Source: Bin80 sp964291275
GTDB taxonomy: Bacteria > Bacteroidota > Rhodothermia > Rhodothermales > Bin80
Assembly: GCA_964291275.2 (NCBI GenBank)
Contig: OZ219800.1
Span: forward strand, 62,001-126,000
Direction of reading: 5' to 3'
DNA length: 64,000 nt
Part shown: positions 55,976 through 64,000 of the stretch, one piece after another
Numbering within the stretch: the first letter of the stretch is position 1
How the letters are laid out: each line of letters begins with the position of its first letter
The notes under the pieces: model-generated
The model's input: the letters and a program-made list of their open reading frames with translations, nothing else
What the model was told of the DNA's origin: nothing
The model's database searches: none
Program-made: the position numbers and the translations under genes

Positions 55976-58672
55976 AACTATGATGTACTGTTCCTGGCAA
56001 ACTCGACGCTTCGGATTCCGCGCCCCGAAGGAGCCCCGGAACCGGAGCCGACCGCAACCATGGCTGAGGGCACACTGGCAAATTTCGATCTCAAGCTCAT
56101 GGTCCCGGACAACGAGATCCAGGGCAAGGTTGCCATTAGCGAGGCTCCAGACTCACTCATCGGAATGGTCAAGTTCAACATATTTCCTGATCCAGCGCAC
56201 TTGTTCGGCGTTCGGTTAGATGCAGATTCTCTGTCGTTTATGTGGGATACCGGGGGCATGGGGATAGCAACGGCCATGCTTGATATATATGGTGATTCGT
56301 TAAGTGGACTGATGTCTCTAGGAGAAATGCAGGTACCACTTTTAGGTATGCCGACCGAACCTGCACCAGTCGACTATACCATTACTATCACTACTCCCCA
56401 AGCTCCCCTGGGCGCTGTATTAACATTGGGAGGAGCTTCAAGCACGATCGCCTTTCCTGATGGGACATTACCTATTAATGATCTTCTGTTTGCGGGAGAT
56501 TCGATTACGTTTCACTTTAATATTGAAGAATTTGGTGACTTCTATTCCGCGGGGATTATTGAAGGTGATAGTATCCGTGGGGCGCTTGCGAGTGACTTTG
56601 GTGAGCTGCCCTTTGAGGGATCCAGACAAGTAGGTGAACCAGAACATGAAGGCGAAACGCTTGATCCTGCACAGCTTGAAGCCATCCTGTCGTTTCTAGC
56701 TCAAGGAAAAGGAATCGCGATAGCACACGCTGGGCTTGATGCGCTTTATAATTCGCCGGAATACCGCGCAATGGTTGGAGGTGGTTTGTTCGAGAGTCAT
56801 CCCTGGACACAAAGTGTTCGCATTCTGGTGGAAGATCCGAATACGCCTGCTACACGCCATCTGGGAGAAGGTCTGTGGGTGCACGAAGAGATTTACGTAT
56901 TCGATAACAACCCTCGCTGGAATGCAAGAGTTCTCTTATCCCTGGATACTGAAACCGTCGAATTGACTGAAGCATTTGCTGGCGAAGAGCGAAATGACTA
57001 TCCGATAAGCTGGATACGTATGCATAATGGTGGCCGTGTGTTTGCCACAGGACTTGGACACTTTGCAGATACTTGGAAAACTCCCGCATTCCTGGAGCAT
57101 ATTGTTCAGGGACTGCGTATGGCAGCGGGGCGTACGGAGGCAAATTTTTCAGGGCATCGGGTTAAGGAGGTCATTGCCGACAATGTTTGGCCAGATGATA
57201 TTGCTGTGGATGAGCAAGGGGATGTATGGATTGCAGAGCTCCGAGGCAAAGTGCACCATTATGATGCACAAAGTGGTGAGGTCAGGCAGATTGCCCATTT
57301 ACAAACGACAGATCCGACAAACGTAGAACACGGTTTGTACGGAATTGAAGTGGATCCTGATTTTTACGAAGGATCACCGTATATCTACATTTACTATGCG
57401 GAACCGCATACCTTCATCAACACCCTCTCGAGATTCACCTATGAGGACGGGAAAATAGATCTTGGGTCAGAGCATGTTCTTCTGCGTGTACCGACAGAGC
57501 CACAATGCTGCCATCAAGGGGGCGACCTCGAATGGGGGCCTGATTCTACGCTTTATCTCTCAACCGGGGATACCGGTATGTCTGAGGTGCGTCCTGGATG
57601 GAAGATGTCAGAGGATCAGTTAGCTGCATTCATTGATACACACGCACTTAAAGATTACCATTGGGCACGCCTGGTTGATTCTGAGCGATCCGCACAGAAT
57701 CTACAGGATTTGCGCGGCAAGATTTTAAGGATTAACAGGAATGGGACGATTCCACAGGACAATCCTTTTTACGGCAAGCCAGGCGTACGCTGGGAGATTT
57801 ATGCATATGGCTTGCGGAACCCTTATCGCTTCAAAGTAGACAGTGAAACCGGTGCGCTCTACATTGGTGTGGTTGGGCCGGATGCTTCTTTTGATTATGA
57901 TGAGTACAATATTTCTGCCAATGGAGGGGAAAATTTCGGGTGGCCACGTACACTTGGAAAGCTCTTCTACAATGAGTGGACACCAGAATTGATACCTGAT
58001 TTTGTGCCGCCCTTCTGGGAGTACACCTATGAACACGGTGGACGTTCAGCTACCGTTGGACCGATCTACCGTTCCACTGGTCAATATGCCTTTGGTGAAA
58101 ATTTGCAAAATAAAATATTTGTGTTCGATTGGGCAAGGCGCTGGATTAAATATGGAGAACTCGTCGATGGAACATTCGAGAGTGATCAGGAAGAGGATGT
58201 GCGTATTGATGTTCCAAATATTCAGTTACCGGCCAAGCGTTTGGTCAACATTAAAACGTTCGATATACTCCGGGGTACTGCCCCAATCTCCATGGAATTG
58301 GGTCCGGATGGAAGCATATACGTGGCGGAATTTGATGGCTTCTGGGATGCTGGGCCGGATTCAAAGGTGACGCGTTACCGCTGGATTGAAAAGAATCGTG
58401 CTCCGCTTGGTAAAGCAGAAATAAAGATAGACGCGAACCAGACAAGACTACTTTATTTCGACGGAATGGGCATCATTGATCCTGATGGAGATATCCTGGA
58501 ATACCACTGGAACTTCGGAGATGGCAATGAAGCAAAGGCACAGAATGTCTCGCATGAGTATGATTCTCCTGGTGAGTACCACATCGTGTTAAAGGTCATG
58601 GATATTCATGGTGCTTCCAGTGTGATGGAATGGGATTGGGAAATTGAATAGCGCTTACACTATACTGCGTTC

Positions 58673-59200
58673 ATGAATCTCAATAAGACAATTCGTGTTT
58701 TCGGCATTGTGGTTCTTTTCTCCGGAGTGATCATTGGAAAGAGTGCAGCACAGAGCTCTTCTGGAGTAGATGGAGAACAACTCTACCTCAGTCGTTGTAT
58801 GTCTTGTCATCAAGTCGATGGTAATGGCATCTCAGGCGTATTTCCTCCACTGAACGAGATTGACTGGGTTACGGGGGATAAGGGGCGACTGATTCGAATC
58901 GTATTGGACGGTGCTGTTGGAGAATACGACATCGGAGGCATGATCTACACCGGTGCCATGCCGCCCTGGAAAAATTTCATGAACGATCAGGAAGTGGCTG
59001 CCCTACTCACCTATATTCGGAGCGCATGGGATAATGATGCTTCGAGAGTTACCGAAGATGAAGTTCGCCTTGTACGAGAGGCTAGCGGTGACAGAAATCA
59101 GGCTTGGACGGCTGAAGAGCTGGCAGATGAGGCCAACCAGGGTATTCCAGGTTCTCTCGGATTTTTGCTGACCCCGCGTGATACAACGAAATCAAATTAG
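58673..59200 (+). CDS. Secreted c-type cytochrome
   Basis: A 175-residue monohaem cytochrome c. A signal peptide (IRVFGIVVLFSGVIIGKSAAQ) is followed by the haem site CMSCH (Cys42, Cys45, His46) and a likely axial Met in YTGAMPPW (about Met96). Cytochrome domains of this type accept electrons from PQQ dehydrogenases in the periplasm, and the upstream propeller protein and the downstream quinoprotein at 62314 are plausible donors. It follows the giant gene after 21 bp and precedes the SMP-30 gene by 22 bp. Confidence 0.9.
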   Translation: MNLNKTIRVFGIVVLFSGVIIGKSAAQSSSGVDGEQLYLSRCMSCHQVDGNGISGVFPPLNEIDWVTGDKGRLIRIVLDGAVGEYDIGGMIYTGAMPPWKNFMNDQEVAALLTYIRSAWDNDASRVTEDEVRLVREASGDRNQAWTAEELADEANQGIPGSLGFLLTPRDTTKSN

Positions 59201-59222
59201 ACAGATATCCTAGCGAATTTAA

Positions 59223-60218
59223 ATGCGTCGACCACTCTTTCTTGTGCTATGTCTGGCAATATGCCAAGCACCCGTTACTTTTGGACAACAACTGATTGGA
59301 TCAGTTGAGGTACACGATGAAGCCTTAACATCACTGGTAGATCCAGATGCGCAATTAGAGGTTCTGGCCGAGGGATTCGAGTGGTCAGAAGGGCCCGTTT
59401 GGGTGAGTGATGGTGAGTTTTTACTCTTTTCCGACGTCTGGACTAATCGAATCTATCGCTGGAAGGAGGGAGGCGAAGCTGAGGTATTCTTGGAGCCATC
59501 GGGCTATACAGGTCCGCCCAGAGAGGGGCGCATCGGTGGATCTAATGGACTTACACTGGATTCCGAAGGTAGCCTGGTTATGGTACAGCACAGTGATCGC
59601 CGTATCGCGCGACTGAGTGGCTCTCTGACAGATCCTGAGCCCGTGTACGATACAATCACCGATCTGTACGAAGGTAAACGATACAACAGCCCCAACGACC
59701 TGGTTTATCATTCTAATGGGACATTGTATTTCACGGATCCGCCCTACGGACAAGACAGAGAGCTGGATTTTCAAGGTGTATACAGCGTTACGCCGGAGGG
59801 TACTGTTAGACTGCTCGAAGCGGGGATGAGTCGACCAAATGGATTAGCTTTCTCGCCAGATGAGAGCATTCTTTATGTCGCAAATTCAGATCCAGAGCAT
59901 CTCGTCCTGATGGCTTACGATGTTTTACCCGATGGTGGGTTGGACAACGGGCGTGTCTTTTTCGACGGGACCAACCTCGCGGAAGAAGGATTGCAGGGAT
60001 TACATGATGGCTTAAAGGTGGACTTGGATGGCAATATATTTACAACGGGTCCAGGAGGAGTTCTGGTCCTAAGCGCTGAGGGCGTCCATCTTGGCACGAT
60101 CAATACGACCCAGCGCACGGCCAACTGTGCTTTTGGGGACGACGGCAGTATGCTGTATATCACGGCTGGCAGCTTTCTGCTACGCATTCCGCTGTTGACC
60201 AAGGGAGTTACCCCCTAA
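59223..60218 (+). CDS. SMP-30/gluconolactonase-like protein, secreted
   Basis: A 331-residue six-bladed propeller of the SMP-30/gluconolactonase/LRE family with an N-terminal signal peptide (LFLVLCLAICQAPVTFGQ). The metal-binding signatures are seen: a Glu in EGFEWSEGPVWV, an Asn in KRYNSPNDLVYHSNG and an Asp in GLHDGLKVDLDGNI. It is expected to hydrolyse sugar lactones, such as those from the PQQ-dependent sugar dehydrogenases beside it. It has a close paralogue 171 bp downstream (60390-61454), about 70% alike by eye. Confidence 0.9.
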   Translation: MRRPLFLVLCLAICQAPVTFGQQLIGSVEVHDEALTSLVDPDAQLEVLAEGFEWSEGPVWVSDGEFLLFSDVWTNRIYRWKEGGEAEVFLEPSGYTGPPREGRIGGSNGLTLDSEGSLVMVQHSDRRIARLSGSLTDPEPVYDTITDLYEGKRYNSPNDLVYHSNGTLYFTDPPYGQDRELDFQGVYSVTPEGTVRLLEAGMSRPNGLAFSPDESILYVANSDPEHLVLMAYDVLPDGGLDNGRVFFDGTNLAEEGLQGLHDGLKVDLDGNIFTTGPGGVLVLSAEGVHLGTINTTQRTANCAFGDDGSMLYITAGSFLLRIPLLTKGVTP

Positions 60219-60389
60219 CTTTCTTCCATTGCAAAGTCAGGATACCACTCTTTATTGGGTCATCTGACTCAGACCATATTGAATGGCCAACTCGAGAGTG
60301 CAATACAAGGTGCGGAGAACTCTATTAGAATGAGCAACTCCAGGATTGATCTCCATCGATCTGATTTCCCTGAAATAGACAGATTATAA

Positions 60390-61454
60390 ATGCGCTACAT
60401 ACTCGTCGTTCTTATGCTGTTTTTGGCAATGTGTCGGACGGCTCCCCCAGATGAAACTCACGAAGAAACACCCACTGACTCAGACCAGACCATGGCTTCC
60501 AAGATGTTGATCGGAACGGTCGAAGTACTAGATGAAGCACTAACCTCGTTGGTTGCCGTAGATGCACAGTTGGAGGTTCTGGCGGAAGGTTTTGATTGGT
60601 CAGAAGGTCCTGTTTGGGTTAGCAGCGGCGGGTTCCTGCTCTTTTCAGATGTACCCACCAACAGAATCTACCAGTGGATGGAAGGCAGTGAGGTCAATGT
60701 ATTTTTAGAACCGTCGGGTTATACGGGGACTGAGGCAAGAGGTGGTGAGGTTGGATCTAATGGGCTAACGCTGGATTCTGAAGGCCACCTGGTCATCGCA
60801 CAACATGGTGATCGTCGAGTTGCACGACTGGATACTTCTGTTTTGGAGCCCCAACCTGTGTATGAGACGATCACCGAGCAGTACGACGGCAAACGATACA
60901 ATAGTCCCAATGACTTGGTCTATCATTCTAACGGAACGTTGTATTTCACGGACCCGCCCTACGGACTTGAGTTCAGAATGTCTGACCCGGCCAAAGAGTT
61001 GGATTTTCAAGGCGTATACAGGGTTAGCTCAGATGGCACTGTCCAACTCCTCGAGTCGACAATGAGCAGACCAAACGGACTGGCTTTCTCACCAGACGAA
61101 AGTACGCTATATGTTGCCAATTCAGATCCAGAACGCGCTATTTGGATGGCTTACGACGTTTTACCAGACGGCGGTATTAGCAACGGTCGTGTGTTTTTTG
61201 ATGCAACCGACCTTGTCGAGGAAGGGCTCCCTGGGTTACCCGATGGTCTGAAAGTAGATGTGAGCGGTAATTTATTTGCAACAGGACCGGGAGGTGTACT
61301 CATCCTCAGTCCAGAGGGCGTTCATCTTGGTACGATTAATACGACACAGGCTACTTCTAACTGCGCCTTTGGAGGCGATGGTAGTCTGCTGTACATTACA
61401 GCAGACATGCTTCTGTTGCGTATCCAGCTGTTAACCAAAGGAGCTATTCTTTGA
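60390..61454 (+). CDS. SMP-30/gluconolactonase-like lipoprotein (paralogue)
   Basis: A 354-residue paralogue of the previous protein. It has a lipoprotein signal (VLMLFLAMC, lipid Cys at about 15) and a polar Thr/Glu-rich linker of 30 residues before the propeller. The binding-site segments EGFDWSEGPVWV, KRYNSPNDLVYHSNG and GLPDGLKVDVSGNL are kept, and it has an eight-residue insertion (EFRMSDPAK) in a loop near the ligand site. The duplicate may have a different localisation (membrane-anchored against soluble) or substrate range. Confidence 0.9.
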   Translation: MRYILVVLMLFLAMCRTAPPDETHEETPTDSDQTMASKMLIGTVEVLDEALTSLVAVDAQLEVLAEGFDWSEGPVWVSSGGFLLFSDVPTNRIYQWMEGSEVNVFLEPSGYTGTEARGGEVGSNGLTLDSEGHLVIAQHGDRRVARLDTSVLEPQPVYETITEQYDGKRYNSPNDLVYHSNGTLYFTDPPYGLEFRMSDPAKELDFQGVYRVSSDGTVQLLESTMSRPNGLAFSPDESTLYVANSDPERAIWMAYDVLPDGGISNGRVFFDATDLVEEGLPGLPDGLKVDVSGNLFATGPGGVLILSPEGVHLGTINTTQATSNCAFGGDGSLLYITADMLLLRIQLLTKGAIL

Positions 61455-61482
61455 CCCGCTCAACCCATGTACAACCAATAGT

Positions 61483-62250
61483 GTGTGGGATGTGCTGAGC
61501 CTCTATTATAGCAGTTATCCCTATCTCGTGCTGAACAGCGGTATTATATCCAAATTATTCCAGGAGGTATATAAAATCACTGCACCATTGGCCGCCGTGC
61601 TGTTTGACATGGACGGAGTTCTTGTTAACTCCGAACCATTGCATGAGAAGGCGCAAGACATTGTCTGCCGACGATTTGATCTGGAAGTGCCAACATCGAT
61701 CTCCCCTATTTTCAAGGGCTGGACAGAAGAGCGTGTGTACGCATACATTGCCGAGCATTTTGGTACGGGCCGAGCTACGGTCGAGACACTTATAAAAGCC
61801 AAACATGCCGCCTTTGCGAGTCTTTCGGAAGAGCTTGAGCTCATGCCGGGTGCCTCAAAGCTAGTTCAAGTACTACATAACTTGAACATTCCCTTGGGTC
61901 TGGTTACTTCTGCTACTCGTGCCGACCAGGAAAGAGCATTCTCCAAGTTTGACTTCTTCCCCTATTTCTCATCGGTCACAACGGTTGAAGATGTTACCGA
62001 AGCAAAGCCTCATCCACAACCATATTTAATTGGCACTGAGCGCTTGGGAATGAGGCCTGAAGAATGCATCGTTGTTGAGGACTCCAAGTATGGGATAGTA
62101 AGTGCACTACGTGCAGGGTGCCACGTTTTGGGGTTAGCAACAACATTTTCACGCGATGCACTACATGATGCCGGCGCCCATGCTGTTTTTGGTTCAATAG
62201 AAGCAATTGAGCCACACATAAAGGAGCTACTAAGCCCTACGGTTGTGTAG
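61483..62250 (+). CDS. HAD-superfamily phosphatase / beta-phosphoglucomutase-like protein
   Basis: The HAD core is complete: motif I FDMDGVLVNSEPLH, motif II in PLGLVTSATRADQ, motif III in EAKPHPQPYL and motif IV VEDSKYGIVSAL. This suits a sugar-phosphate phosphatase or beta-phosphoglucomutase-like enzyme of about 225 residues. The frame from GTG at 61483 adds about 31 residues without family similarity. A strong AGGAGG (61562-61567) lies eight bases ahead of an in-frame ATC at 61576 rather than a standard start; the true start is therefore uncertain (ATC at 61576 or GTG at 61483). It follows the second SMP-30 gene by 28 bp. Confidence 0.8.
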   Translation: MWDVLSLYYSSYPYLVLNSGIISKLFQEVYKITAPLAAVLFDMDGVLVNSEPLHEKAQDIVCRRFDLEVPTSISPIFKGWTEERVYAYIAEHFGTGRATVETLIKAKHAAFASLSEELELMPGASKLVQVLHNLNIPLGLVTSATRADQERAFSKFDFFPYFSSVTTVEDVTEAKPHPQPYLIGTERLGMRPEECIVVEDSKYGIVSALRAGCHVLGLATTFSRDALHDAGAHAVFGSIEAIEPHIKELLSPTVV

Positions 62251-62313
62251 ATCCTCAGCGTTACCGATAATTACACCTACCTTTACATAGTCTGAGTCAA
62301 ACACATAAAATCA

Positions 62314-64000
62314 ATGAGGCGTGAGACTATCTTGCTCATTGCTGTTGCTCTATGCAGCTGCACAACAGACCAAAGCTCAACAAGCACAAGCGATCCATAT
62401 ACCGATTGGTCCGTCTATCTGGGTGATGCTACGAGCAGCCATTATAGCACTCTTGATCAGATTAATCGAAGTAATGTGGCTGATCTAGCATTGGCCTGGA
62501 CCTACAATTCTGGCGATGCGGATAGTACCGGCCGTACTCAGATGCAGTGTAATCCCATTATCATAGGCTCTACTTTGTATGCCACTTCACCAGGGTTAAA
62601 GGCCATTGCCCTGGATGCAGCAACTGGACAGGAGATATGGCGTTTTGATCCGTTTGAGGCCGGAGCTGTAGCTGAGGGGCGCGGGATAAACCGGGGGGTA
62701 AGTTATTGGGCTGGTGATGATCAGCACGAGGCGCGTATCCTTTATTCTGCCGGATCCAGGCTGTTTGCATTGAATGCATCAACCGGCAAACCTATTAGCG
62801 CATTTGGAGAAGAAGGATCTGTCAATTTGCGCGAAGGTATGGATCGCGACGTTACAGATTTATCCGTAGCGGCCAGAACACCCGGTATCATCTACAAGCA
62901 TCTACTGATACAAGGCACATCTTTATCTGAGGGCATACGCTCTGCACCAGGTCATATCCGAGCCTACGATGTACGCACAGGAGAGCTTGTCTGGATCTTT
63001 CACACAATCCCCCACCCTGATGAATTTGGGTATGAGACATGGCCACCAAACGCCTATTTATACAGTGGAGGAGCCAACGCATGGAGCGGATTAAGCCTGG
63101 ATGAAGAACGTGGAACAGTCTTTCTCCCCACCGGATCGGCAGCCTTTGATTTTTGGGGTGGCAATCGCATTGGTGAAAATCTTTATGCCAATTCTGTACT
63201 AGCGCTTGATGCCATGACAGGTGAACGTAAATGGCACTTCCAGATTGTACATCATGATATTTGGGATCGTGACCTGCCGGCTGCCCCCAACCTTGTCACT
63301 GTAGTGCATGATGGCCGCCGCATTGATGCAGTAGCACAGGTCACAAAAAGCGGACATGTATTTCTTCTTGACCGGGACACTGGAACTCCTCTTTTCCCGG
63401 TGGAAGAACGCCCATTCCCACCCTCAGATCTAGAGGGTGAAGAAGCTTGGGAAACTCAACCGATTCCGCTACAACCTCCGCCCTTCGCACGTCAGAGGTT
63501 CAATGAAGAGGACGTAACAAATATCTCACAGGAGTCTCACGACTACGTGCTGGAGCATCTCAGGCAGGTTCGTTCTGACGGCCAATTCGTACCACCGAGT
63601 GTACAGGGAACAATCATTTATCCAGGATTTGACGGGGGAGCTGAATGGGGTGGTGCTGGATATGATCCAACCACGGGCATACTGTACGTCAATAGTAACG
63701 AAATGGCCTGGATTCTCACTATGGTCCCGTTGAACCCGCATGGGGCGACTACGGGAGAAGGCCTGTATGCCCGCTACTGTGCAGGTTGTCACGGTACTGG
63801 ATTGGAGGGTTCCCCTACCGGTGATATGCCCGCATTGACCGGATTAGAATCCCGGATGTCGAAAGATGATGTGAGTGAACAGATTGCCCGGGGCGTTGGC
63901 TTTATGCCATCCTTTGGTTTTCTGGAATCAGGTGAGGTATCTGCAATCGTAGAATTTCTTTTCGGAGAGGACGGGAAAACTTCAATTGAACTGGAAGAAA
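62314..64000 (+). CDS. PQQ-dependent dehydrogenase with a cytochrome c domain, 3' end outside the window
   Basis: The reading frame from ATG at 62314 is open to the window edge (562 codons) and its stop lies outside. A lipoprotein-type signal (IAVALCSC) is followed by a quinoprotein propeller: WSVYLGDATSSHYSTLDQIN, ALDAATGQEIWRFD, ALDAMTGERKWHFQIVHHDIWDRDLP and VFLLDRDTGTPLFP are repeats of the W-motif type. A haem-binding CAGCH lies at about 489-493 in the loop before the final blade. It resembles membrane glucose or alcohol dehydrogenases of the quinohaemoprotein type. It oxidises sugars or alcohols and passes electrons to its own haem, complementing the cytochrome c and SMP-30 lactonases upstream. 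Confidence 0.9.
   Translation, partial: MRRETILLIAVALCSCTTDQSSTSTSDPYTDWSVYLGDATSSHYSTLDQINRSNVADLALAWTYNSGDADSTGRTQMQCNPIIIGSTLYATSPGLKAIALDAATGQEIWRFDPFEAGAVAEGRGINRGVSYWAGDDQHEARILYSAGSRLFALNASTGKPISAFGEEGSVNLREGMDRDVTDLSVAARTPGIIYKHLLIQGTSLSEGIRSAPGHIRAYDVRTGELVWIFHTIPHPDEFGYETWPPNAYLYSGGANAWSGLSLDEERGTVFLPTGSAAFDFWGGNRIGENLYANSVLALDAMTGERKWHFQIVHHDIWDRDLPAAPNLVTVVHDGRRIDAVAQVTKSGHVFLLDRDTGTPLFPVEERPFPPSDLEGEEAWETQPIPLQPPPFARQRFNEEDVTNISQESHDYVLEHLRQVRSDGQFVPPSVQGTIIYPGFDGGAEWGGAGYDPTTGILYVNSNEMAWILTMVPLNPHGATTGEGLYARYCAGCHGTGLEGSPTGDMPALTGLESRMSKDDVSEQIARGVGFMPSFGFLESGEVSAIVEFLFGEDGKTSIELEE

Larger units (their letters stand above)
53238..58651 (+). pseudogene. DUF1080-ThuA-sugar dehydrogenase-PKD protein, split by IS copy D
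   Basis: Joined (53238-54069 and 55980-58651) it encodes 1167 residues. A signal peptide is followed by a 3-keto-disaccharide hydrolase domain (DUF1080, about 35-205: TLFNGSSLEGWYQAG, TANSGVFVRF, GYIGFQNH), a ThuA amidotransferase-like domain starting LMLTATHGFRHGAAI, interrupted by an extra beta domain, ending with IAIAHAGLDAL and GLGHFADTW. A PQQ glucose/sorbosone dehydrogenase propeller follows (DDIAVDEQGDVWIAEL, CCHQGGDLEWGPD), and a final PKD domain (IIDPDGDILEYHWNFGDG). The IS broke the ThuA core between LNN and YDVLF. The 966-codon frame from 55751 begins in IS sequence and is chimeric. As it stands the gene gives an N-terminal DUF1080 fragment and a headless rest. Confidence 0.9.

Noticed and set aside
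1..64000. CRISPR arrays, rRNA and tRNA genes
   Set aside because: No regularly spaced repeats, and no cloverleaf or rRNA-like sequence was recognised anywhere in the window by eye.

Overview
The window looks like a chromosomal segment of a free-living or host-associated member of the Bacteroidota/Rhodothermota/Balneolota group. The main taxonomic clue is the large secreted beta-propeller protein at 6147-9461: its C-terminus carries an NYPNPFNPST motif followed by a type IX secretion sorting domain, which is typical of Rhodothermia, Balneolia and Ignavibacteria. The mix of quinoprotein dehydrogenases, SMP-30 lactonases, DUF1080/ThuA proteins, a sodium:solute symporter and a sugar MFS transporter fits an aerobic marine heterotroph. 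The assignment is inference; there is no rRNA in the window.

The segment is heavily invaded by mobile DNA. It holds the 3' part of an ISL3-type transposase at the left edge; four copies (A-D) of one DDE insertion sequence with AGTGCTTG terminal inverted repeats; one IS110/IS1111-type element; one IS4-type element; a decayed IS256/mutator relic; and three group II introns of two kinds. Insertion points can be read to the base in most cases because target duplications are intact or because removing the insert restores a reading frame. Several host genes are broken: the SIR2 gene of a SIR2-HerA locus, an ABC exporter ATPase, and a giant DUF1080-ThuA-sugar dehydrogenase gene.

Region by region. 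1-2651: ISL3-type transposase and IS copy A. 2681-6108: SRAP/YedK protein, M24 peptidase, glycosyltransferase and a RsbW-like kinase, all forward. 6147-9461: reverse T9SS beta-propeller gene, converging on the previous set across a strong stem-loop. 9726-10330: IS256-type relic. 10462-13724: a GT-C mannosyltransferase-like/methyltransferase fusion converging on miaA and a rhodanese. 14242-19538: a reverse SIR2-HerA-KTSC locus resembling the two-gene SIR2-HerA antiviral system, carrying three independent lesions. 19539-25136: decayed DNA, a dead Doc-type toxin-antitoxin copy, IS copy B, an intact-looking Doc-type module and a tyrosine recombinase. 25371-33378: housekeeping and metabolic genes (MalK/UgpC-type ATPase, a LacI-PurC fusion, MoaE, MoaD, LolC/E, PruA, a DapB-like dehydrogenase). 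33532-38750: IS copy C with a group II intron nested in it, then the IS110-type element. 39067-39631: a second Doc-type module. 40046-45315: reverse MFS transporter, sodium:solute symporter and PgpH-like c-di-AMP phosphodiesterase. 45635-50723: an ABC exporter operon whose ATPase gene carries an IS4 element and a sense-oriented group II intron. 51162-64000: a forward cluster for oxidative carbohydrate or aldose catabolism: lipoprotein, creatininase-like hydrolase, secreted protein, the IS-split giant enzyme, a cytochrome c, two SMP-30 paralogues, a HAD phosphatase and a PQQ-dehydrogenase with its own haem site that runs off the right edge.

The most interesting points are the triply inactivated SIR2-HerA locus with a KTSC-domain neighbour; three related copies of a Doc-type toxin module whose toxins lack an obvious ATG/GTG start and whose antitoxin has an invariant C-terminal tail; the LacI-PurC fusion; the DUF1080-ThuA-GSDH-PKD protein split by IS copy D; and a long inverted repeat beyond the IS110-type transposase that may belong to its guide RNA.
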